From NCBI GenBank assembly GCA_022661535.1, contig JAKULF010000007.1, positions 3,906,001-3,970,000 of the forward strand: 64,000 bases of DNA, in the 5' to 3' direction. Shown here piece after piece: positions 56,789 through 64,000 of the stretch. The first letter of the stretch is position 1. The number at the start of each line of letters is the position of its first letter. The notes beneath the pieces were generated by a model. The model did not search any database and had not been told where the DNA came from. It worked only from the letters and a program-made list of their open reading frames with translations. This stretch comes from Eutypa lata. Its lineage: Eukaryota > Ascomycota > Sordariomycetes > Xylariales > Diatrypaceae. Position numbers and translations under genes: made by a program.

Positions 56789-58936
56789 TTTTAAAATAAA
56801 AATAAAAATAAAAATTTTGCTGCTGCTGCTTCTTCTTGCCGGAATGTTAGCCAGGTAGATAGTATTAGAAGATGACTGACTTCAACAAGCTAGTACCTGT
56901 ACGTAGGAAAGTATAAAATATGTATATTACCTACATACTTGAGTCGGGGGAGGCGAGTAGTTAAAAAACCTTACACTAAACGGTTGGGTGGGGAGGATGT
57001 CCTCGGTATGTAGGTAAGCTGATGTATTTAGGGGGAGAAAAAACTGCACTGCGTGTTAAGGTATTAAAAGCTATCTAGCGTTAGGCAGCGTTAAAATGTC
57101 TTTTCTTTAAAATGTAGGGATTTTTACAGGATATTTCAGTTTCTTCCAAACACAGCCAGATTAAAGAACTTGTTGAAGTCCCAGTTGGGATTTTATGTTG
57201 AAGAGCTTGAGAACCCACTAATGCAATGCTTATGACGTCGTTCATTGGCCGGCGGTATTTAGCCCCTTTTCTACCTGAGGAACATGCCTACCTACATGCT
57301 ACATATCAAGGACTACACCACCTACGTGCGTTACATAGAAAGCGGTTGTTCAGAATATACCCTGGGTATGGGGAAACTCTGAAGTCTAAACCAATTCAAA
57401 ATATCTCGCAGGCAGAGGGGTCGCCTAAAATCATTGCCTAACTATATTTCAGTGCTTATTATTTCAGGTCGTAACCTATTACCCCTATATGGCCTTTTTA
57501 ACCATCCTGATTAGGCAGCTGTGATTTGCTTGGAAGTCTAGTCCTCAGGGAATTCATTAACAAGAAGAGGTGGCGAGTAGCTGCGTAAGGTTGGTCGTAT
57601 CGAGACCACATGATCACACGCAAAGGGGTGGTTACCCAAAGGCCAAGTGCCAAAATTCCTGGAATGGAGCTCTAGTAGGATTATATCAACCGGAACAAGG
57701 AAAGCTGGGGTCTAGAGAGTGCTGATTACCACGACAGGCATCACATGGCAAGTCCCTGTAAGAAACTGCAGCACTAGTAGGTATATTCTGCTGGCTCTTT
57801 AGTGTAAACTGTCACCATCCCCTTACGTTCTTCTCAGACAGAAGATATCCCAGTGACGAGGCAGCGGCAGACAGAGAAATACCCTACCCATCCTGTACAT
57901 GAAGTCACTTCTTTCTTATAAATATCATCCAAAGTCATGTGACAGAACTACGGGGGGCCTACCCATTAGCTATGTGGTACACACATTATATGCGTAGACT
58001 TGTAGAGTACGTAGAAATATTTACGGATTTACTTTACGGCCTGATCCTGCATAGACTCGTTGAACAGTGTGCCTCTGACCGCCCAGGTTAGCTATACCTA
58101 GTAGTCACGCACATACGCTCTGTCTCTCTAGTTAATTATATTAACTATTGCTTGCCTTGCCATGAGCTCTGTAGAAGCTAAATAGTTGATTTTATCTACA
58201 AGCATGCCCATGTCTTGATCTAAAAGGATACGACGACAACGTTTCTATCAATCTTCTTCTCCTTAGACAAGAATCACTATCTGAAGAAGAGACGAAGCAG
58301 CCAGTAATACCACACCTATGGACTCGTACCGTACGCTAAAGATGAAAAGGGACAGTTGAGAGAAGCTCAGGGACGAAGAGTTGTACCATCTCGTCTAACG
58401 CTCTTATAATATCGGGCTAGGCGTCTGTGATGTTCAGGTCAGGAATATGTACGATAATCATAACTCCCCCTATTCGGTGGTATAACTACAATGAAATAGA
58501 CTAGGTGATATCATAGCTATGACTCCACGAGGTATTATAATATAAAGGCGAATGTTCGCTTCGGCATGGGTGCATATAAGAGTCACAAGTAGAGTGCGTT
58601 CAAGCATAGTCCAAAGTAATATACGGTCTGAACACGCAGAGTTCACCAGTCAACACTACCAGTCAAGTTGTCATCACAATCACAGGATCTCCAGTTCACC
58701 TCAAAGCAATTTTTAATAAAAAAAAGTTAGCGAAACGCAATGTCTGTATTAATGTGTTGCCCGAAGAAATCAACATTTATTCCTTCCTTCCTTTTCCCAT
58801 GAAAGGAAACTCCGGGCACAGAGATGCTATCTATGTATGGAAACTCAACCGCCAGCGACGCTGTTTCTCTTTTATACAGCTAAAACATGGCAACAACTAC
58901 CACAACAAAAACCACAGCAACGGTAATAACGACCGC
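56789..58936. other. gene-free interval
   Basis: 2.1 kb with no supportable gene. The first part is the SFM1 promoter. The middle is AT-rich with small reading frames of no recognisable content. No transposon or RNA gene was seen. Confidence 0.55.
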
Positions 58937-60132
58937 CTACTTAGTAGAAGCGCCACCACCACTCTTGCGCTTCTTGCTCGGCCGGCTAGAACCCCCCTTA
59001 GGTCTGTACCCCGGGTCTTCGTCTCTCTTCCTCTTGCCCTTGGCGCTGCTAGCCGGCTTCGCATAATTCATGACTTCCTCATCCCAGTCGGCGGCTTCTG
59101 CTGCTGCGGCTGCCTCTTTCTCTTTCTTGATGGCGGCCGCGGACTGCCTCTTGGTCCGTGCCGTATTGCCGCCCTTCTTCTTCTTGCTGTTGGTGGGACC
59201 ACTCTCCTCTTCCTTATCACCATTCCCGTGATGGTGATGATCATCCTTGTCCGCTTTGTCCTTATCCTTGTGCTTGTCCTTCTCCTTCTCTTTCTCGAGG
59301 TCCTGCAGGAACGTCTTGGGCGCGTGCTTGCGGAGCCAGTTGTAGACACTCGTGGGATTCCGCAGGGCGAAGTTGGCCGCGGGCGTTGAGCCGTTCGTCC
59401 CTTGGGTTGGTGGGGGGATAGAGGGCTTGGGTTTGAGTCCTATCCGTCTGTCTAGCTCTGAGAGGTACTCATCGATGTCCTCGGCTGTCAGGAAAGATGT
59501 AGGGTGGATCTCGGGGTCCTTAGGGTCGAGGTCGTCTAGCATCTCAGGGTACTGATCTATTGTTGCAGCGTAGGATACATGCGGTACCTCCTGGATGAGC
59601 GTGTGCAGCGTCTTGGGAGCCTTCTGACTCTTGTCGCTCTTGTCGGCCTTGTCAGCCTTGCCCTCGCCTTCTTGACTGACATCTACACGTCGTTCGGGAG
59701 GGATTTGGGGCGAGTCGTTGATGTCCATAAGTAGGTCCATTAAACGGCTATACATAATACGTGTTAGTATAATTTGATCATTTCAAGACAATGAAAGATG
59801 CAAACCACGCGATGCTGCAGTAACGAAAGAAAAAGAAAAAAAGAATGACACGGTCGGGCGATTACTTACTCGTTCTCGATGGCTAATCGCTTAGCAGTAC
59901 GCATAGCCTTCTGCTCAAGCTGATGCAGCTCCTCGCTCATGCGCATTCTATCGTCGAAAACAATGCGCATCTTGCGATACTTCTTCTTCCATGACTTATA
60001 GGAAGGGCGTGGTTCGGCCATCTGGACATCGCTGTGACCCGATTCCCTAAGACCGGGCTCTGCTTTGATTGAATCCATGGCGGTACTTGAGGACTGGCGA
60101 GCAGAATTACGCTCGCGTGCGGATTTACTCAT
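58937..60132 (-). CDS. IEC3: Ino80 chromatin-remodelling complex subunit Iec3
   Basis: Two exons (60132-59870, 59747-58937) give 357 residues. The Iec3 domain spans roughly residues 40-110: SYKSWKKKYRKMRIVFDDRM, LHQLEQKAMRTAKRLAIEN, joined by splicing to DRLMDLLMDINDSPQ. Later blocks PTSVYNWLRKHAPKTFLQDLE and DWDEEVMNYAKPAS are also family-like. The rest is Lys/Glu/Asp-rich and disordered, with basic tracts near the C-terminus that may serve as nuclear localisation signals. In fission yeast Iec3 is a fungus-specific subunit of INO80, which slides nucleosomes. It is divergent from MYG1 over 1.1 kb. Confidence 0.88.
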
Positions 60133-61243
60133 GGATGGAGAGATGTAAGGGGAGTTTGCTTATGAATTAAGAATTAAGGGAAGAAGAGGGTAAGAGGGTG
60201 GTGAAAGTAAAAGAGAAGTAGCAGAAACTAGAAATCTAAGTAAAAGCAGCCTGGTCTATTAAGAAGAATGGGAAAGGTTTGACCATGGGTGGATGTGGCT
60301 TAGTTATTTAAAAATACAGAGTTTTCTTGAAAATGAAAATAGGAAGGAAGGACTGGTTATCGTGGATGAACAATGGGAATGGGGGCTTGCTTGGATTGAG
60401 ATTAATGGCGCGACACAAGCTGAGCTGAGTTTGGTCGTTGTTGGCCTTAACTAACTACATAACCACCACGCCCTCCCTGACATTTAAAAACTGGATTGTT
60501 ACGTGGTTACGTGATGCAACCACGAAGTACGAGGTAGATAGAACAATAATAAAAGCAGAGCAGAGCAGAGCAGAATTGGTCGTAATCTGCACAATCTGCA
60601 ATCATTATTACCCTGATTACTTACCTGACCTGATCTGTTGCTGCTAACGTCGCAACGCGTTCCTTTCTAGGACCATCCTGCGTGCCTGTGTGCGCCTCTA
60701 CGTACATTGGGGTGCGGCGATCGGGCTGAAGCAAGAGCGAGATAAATACGCTAAAGCCACACCTCCAATACGGTAGTACAAAATTAGAAGCCATTCCCAC
60801 CCGACCACCGACTATCCACACCCCAACTCTGGAGCTGGGGGAGTATTCCTACCCCACTACTTTATCCCACTTATATACCAGCAACCGTCCAATGGGAACG
60901 TTTTTATTTCCGCACTCAAACTTTACTCTGCTTAAGCTTCACCAATTTAGTTACAGACCCCTCTACATACGAAGTATTAGAGTACACTTTACGTACCACT
61001 TCACCTACTACGAATAAGCACGAGGTGAATTCAAACGGAGACGGGCAGACAAACAACAGACAGATATCAATGTCGAGGCACTAAATACAATCAATACTTA
61101 GGTAATCACTACAACAATAGTAAAAACCACACACACACACACACACACACAACTACACCACACACACCAAACCACCCGCCTCCACGAGACCCTCACTCCC
61201 TTCCTTACCCAAAACACCCAGAACCCATCTACAGTATCCGCAT
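60133..61243. other. divergent promoter between IEC3 and MYG1
   Basis: 1.1 kb between two start codons with no gene. It holds an AGAGC repeat near 60558-60575 and an (AC)n run at 61129-61151, about 90 nt upstream of the MYG1 ATG. Confidence 0.6.
61129..61151. repeat. (AC)n microsatellite upstream of MYG1
   Basis: About eleven AC units directly upstream of the MYG1 start. If transcribed it would lie in the 5' leader. Likely length-variable. Confidence 0.92.
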
Positions 61244-62356
61244 ATGCTCCGCCGCCTCACCAAAATGGCCGAAAACGCAGCAAAGCGGCTAAAGACCGAC
61301 TCCTCCACCTCCCCCATCGCAATCGGGACGCACAACGGGCACTTCCACGCGGACGAAGCCCTAGCCGTGTACATGCTGCGGCTGCTCCCGACGTACGCGA
61401 ACGCGTCGCTGGTGCGGACGCGGGACCCGGCGCTCCTGGCGGCGTGCCACACGGTGGTGGACGTGGGCGGGGAGTACGACGCCTCGCGGCACCGGTACGA
61501 CCACCACCAGCGGGAGTTCGGGACGAAGTTCCCCGGCAGGACCGCGACGCGGCTCTCGAGCGCGGGGCTCGTGTGGCTGCACTTCGGGCGGGCGATCGTG
61601 GCGCGGCGGCTCGGGAAGCCCGAGGACAGCCCCGAGGTCGACGTCCTGTACCCCAAGCTCTACGAGTCGTTCGTGGAGGCGCTCGACGCGCACGACAACG
61701 GCGTCTCGTCCTACGACCAGGACGCCCTCGCCGCCGCCGGCATCGAGAAGCGCTTCAGCTCCGGCGCCTTCACCCTCGGCGCCATGGTCGGCCGCCTCAA
61801 CCCCAACTGGAACGACCCCGTCCCCGCCGACCCCGCCGAGGCCCAGGCCGCCGAGGACGAGCGCTTCCAGGCCGCCAGCCGCCGCATCGGCGAGGAGTTC
61901 GCCGCCGGCCTCGAGTTCTACGCCAGCGCGTGGCTGCCGGCGCGGGAGATCGTGCGGGAGGCGTACGCGAAGCGGCTGCAGCACGACCCGGAGGGCCGGA
62001 TCTTGGTGCTGGAGGGGCAGGCGGTGCCGTGGAAGGACCACCTGTACACACTCGAGGATCAGGAGGAGGAGGGGCAGGGATCGGATGGAAATAAGGAGAA
62101 GAAGGTGCTCTACGTCCTGTACCCCGAGAAGCCGGTCCCCGGCGCCAAGTGGAGGATCCAGGCCGTGCCCGTGACCAAGGATTCGTTCCAGAGCCGCAAG
62201 GCGCTTCCCGAGCCGTGGCGCGGCGCCCGCGACGCCCAGCTCGATGAGATCTCGGGGGTCCCTGGGAGCGTGTTCGTCCATGCGTCGGGCTTCATCGGGG
62301 GCAATAAGACGTTCGAGGGCGTTAGGGAGTTAGCGGCGAAGGCTTGTGCTTTCTAG
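61244..62356 (+). CDS. MYG1: MYG1 family exonuclease (UPF0160)
   Basis: Single exon of 370 residues, the normal family length. The first block IAIGTHNGHFHADEALAVYM holds the metal-binding HNGxFHADE motif. The second, DVGGEYDASRHRYDHHQREF, holds the DHH motif of the DHH phosphoesterase superfamily. The C-terminal half shows AKWRIQAVPV, LPEPWRGARD and FVHASGFIGGNKT, all typical. MYG1 in mammals is a 3'-5' RNA exonuclease in nucleus and mitochondria. The ATG at 61244 gives a short basic N-terminus (MLRRLTKM) and the ATG at 61265 gives a form without it; this pattern could allow dual targeting, as in animals. Third-position GC is very high. Confidence 0.93.
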   Translation: MLRRLTKMAENAAKRLKTDSSTSPIAIGTHNGHFHADEALAVYMLRLLPTYANASLVRTRDPALLAACHTVVDVGGEYDASRHRYDHHQREFGTKFPGRTATRLSSAGLVWLHFGRAIVARRLGKPEDSPEVDVLYPKLYESFVEALDAHDNGVSSYDQDALAAAGIEKRFSSGAFTLGAMVGRLNPNWNDPVPADPAEAQAAEDERFQAASRRIGEEFAAGLEFYASAWLPAREIVREAYAKRLQHDPEGRILVLEGQAVPWKDHLYTLEDQEEEGQGSDGNKEKKVLYVLYPEKPVPGAKWRIQAVPVTKDSFQSRKALPEPWRGARDAQLDEISGVPGSVFVHASGFIGGNKTFEGVRELAAKACAF

Positions 62357-63407
62357 GTAGTAGTTAGCTAGATCTAACCTAGGCACCTACTTATGTACCT
62401 ACCTGCCTGTCTGCATACATAGTAGAGGAACGGAGAGACGGTCAGATAAACAGATATCTGGAAAGGGTTGCTCGATGGGGGTTTGGCTTGGTATGGCTTA
62501 CACACAGACATGATTGAAGAAAAAACTGGCATAGACAAAAAATGGGGGAGCTTAATGAGAAAAGCGTTTATATGCGAGATGAAAAGCGGACGTTGCAAAA
62601 TATTTCTGAATGTTTCATGACAATGACTCGTTATCGAAGAATCCATCCCCTGGTGTAGTTTTCTCACTAGGTACTTCACACAAGATCAAAGACAGTGAAG
62701 TAAAGTTGGGAAGAAGACAAGAAGACAATTAACTACAATTCATTGTCCCACGTATATGTTTATCTTATTTTTAAAAAAAAAATTTTATTTGCGTGTGCGT
62801 TGCTTGCATAAAACATAGCGCAGCAAAAAATTACATTTCGTTCCATTGTGATCCGTACGTAAGTAACACCGACCTTAGAAACGCCCGAAACCAAGCAAAT
62901 ACATACTTTCCTCATAACCATCGTGATAAAAAGACCACTTTTCTCTCTCTGTCGTAGTAGCCTGTCCCTCTTGCCTTGCACCTACATACGATAGTGTTGT
63001 CGTTGCTGCTGCTCGTATCATAATCGACAACAACAACAACCACCCCCATCTAGGCTAAGCTGGCTGGCCTACTACTCTTCCGTCGTACACACAATGCACA
63101 ACCTAAATAGATAGACATGTGGCCTTTTGACCAGGGCAAAAATACCAGAAGCGACTGTCCCCTAGGAGCAGAGCAGCTACACTGCACTGCATGAGGGATG
63201 ATGTAATAACGCCGGTTCGTTTTGAGCAAGCACTCTCCTACCCATCCATCCATCCATCCACCCACTCACCACCAGCCCCTTGAACATCCCCACAATCTTG
63301 TTCAGCAAACGCTGGTTGGTAGGGCTGACGAAAGCAGTTTAGTTGTTTTGTATCTTATCTTATCTGCGAACGCCAGCACATGGAACCAACGAAGGGATCG
63401 GATCGGA
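62357..63407. other. convergent intergenic region
   Basis: The 3' flanks of MYG1 and the endosulfine gene. It holds AT-rich sequence, an A/T homopolymer stretch (62766-62790) and CAA and CCAT runs. No gene was recognised. Confidence 0.6.
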
Positions 63408-63911
63408 TCATCTGCGGATGGGAATAGCCTGGGTTTCAGTCGCATCCATTGGTGCTGCTGATTCGCCGTTATTGCTATTGATCTTGTCTTCATCGGCCGT
63501 AGTGTTGGAGTTGGAGTTGGACATGGCGCTTGTCTCGCGGTGCAGGAAGCTAGCCTCCTTAACAGGACTGCCAGAAGCCGAGGAACCGCCATTGTTGTTG
63601 TTGCCGTTGCCGTTGTTGCCGTTGCTGTTGCCACCAGATCCAGTGGACGACTGGCTGTGGCCCGTGGGCAGGCCGGGGTGGTGCTGCTGGCCGTTCCCGT
63701 TGGGCGAGGTCAGGTGGGGGATGTTCTCGGGCACGGGGTGCTGGCTGCCCACGGCGCCCGTATCGACGCTATCGCCCTTGCCCGCCTTGCTCATGGCGTA
63801 GTCGCCGCTGTCGAAGTACTTGCGCTCCTTCAGGTGCTTGGCGAAGTGGTCCGACTTCGAGGGCAGCTTGCCGTAGAGCCGGAAGAGGCGCTGCTCGTCG
63901 GGCGTGAGGGA
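63408..63911 (-). CDS. IGO1: endosulfine / Igo1-like protein, partial (5' exons outside or at the edge)
   Basis: The last exon encodes 168 residues starting SLTPDEQRLFRLYGKLPSK and ending IPIRR. The motif KYFDSGDYAMSK is the hallmark of ENSA/ARPP19/Igo proteins. Its serine is phosphorylated by Greatwall/Rim15 kinase, which turns the protein into an inhibitor of PP2A-B55. In yeast this controls entry into quiescence and mRNA protection. The C-terminal ~110 residues are Asn/Gly/Ser-rich, longer than in yeast. The acceptor CAATAG precedes TCC CTC; the sequence from 63912 to the right edge looks intronic. The start codon is not visible, so the gene is cut by the window. Confidence 0.9.
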   Translation of the reverse strand, partial: SLTPDEQRLFRLYGKLPSKSDHFAKHLKERKYFDSGDYAMSKAGKGDSVDTGAVGSQHPVPENIPHLTSPNGNGQQHHPGLPTGHSQSSTGSGGNSNGNNGNGNNNNGGSSASGSPVKEASFLHRETSAMSNSNSNTTADEDKINSNNGESAAPMDATETQAIPIRR

Positions 63912-64000
63912 CTATTGAACAGGAAGGGGGGAAAGGTTAGTCAGCCAGTACATTTTTGTTTGCTTGTGTGTTGCTTGAGATCTTTTTGGAAATGAAGTGG

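Noticed and set aside
61361..62281. 306-codon minus-strand frame opposite MYG1
   Set aside because: Same cause: a shadow of a GC-rich exon, low complexity and no domain.

Overview
The window is nuclear DNA from a filamentous ascomycete (Pezizomycotina, most likely a Sordariomycete). The evidence is short spliceosomal introns (about 43-270 nt, many with a CTAAC-type branch site), GC-rich exons in AT-richer spacers, tetranucleotide runs of the TACC/GGTA kind, a HET-domain gene, and fungal-type proteins (Ino80 subunit Iec3, neutral trehalase, bifunctional His7, Sfm1, a CPS1/GT2-like transferase). I find 19 protein genes, one of them cut by the right edge. I saw no rRNA, tRNA or CRISPR array.

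Layout: mitoribosomal protein mL58/MrpL20 (+, 1.8-2.5 kb); an F-box-like zinc-binding protein (-, 3.2-5.4); a type 2 glycosyltransferase with membrane segments (-, 7.5-10.5); a 5.9 kb gene-free stretch with a strong hairpin at 13.0 kb; neutral trehalase (+, 16.4-18.9); isocitrate lyase (+, 21.0-23.0); a HET-domain gene in an AT-rich pocket (-, 23.7-26.3); a C2H2 protein (-, 28.9-30.0); a nine-exon short-chain dehydrogenase (-, 33.5-35.0); a GH127 enzyme (-, 36.0-39.0); NOT3 (-, 40.8-43.0); D-aminoacyl-tRNA deacylase (+, 44.8-45.8); a Yippee-like protein (-, 46.3-47.2); ornithine decarboxylase antizyme (+, 49.7-50.7); HIS7 (-, 51.3-53.0); a TFIIIC tau55-like subunit (+, 53.6-54.9); SFM1 (-, 55.5-56.8); IEC3 (-, 58.9-60.1); MYG1 (+, 61.2-62.4); and the 3' part of an endosulfine/Igo1 gene (-, 63.4 to the edge).

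This is mostly a conserved housekeeping segment, not a functional cluster. Several genes touch translation and its control (mL58, DTD, SFM1, NOT3, antizyme) and several touch carbon and stress physiology (trehalase, isocitrate lyase, Igo1). Shared regulation is not shown by the sequence. The accessory part is the 23.7-28.9 kb HET pocket and perhaps the 26-35 kb stretch.

The most striking features are: (1) the antizyme gene, whose reading frame requires a programmed +1 ribosomal frameshift at TCC-TGA, 14 nt after a splice junction; (2) an in-phase GC-AG intron in the dehydrogenase gene; (3) a 286-bp MITE-like element with 34-nt terminal inverted repeats at 6.7-7.0 kb; (4) an isolated 25-bp-stem hairpin at 13.03 kb; (5) exons of only 7 and 18 nt in the DTD and SFM1 genes. 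Gene models were built by hand; every intron-exon chain given keeps reading phase.
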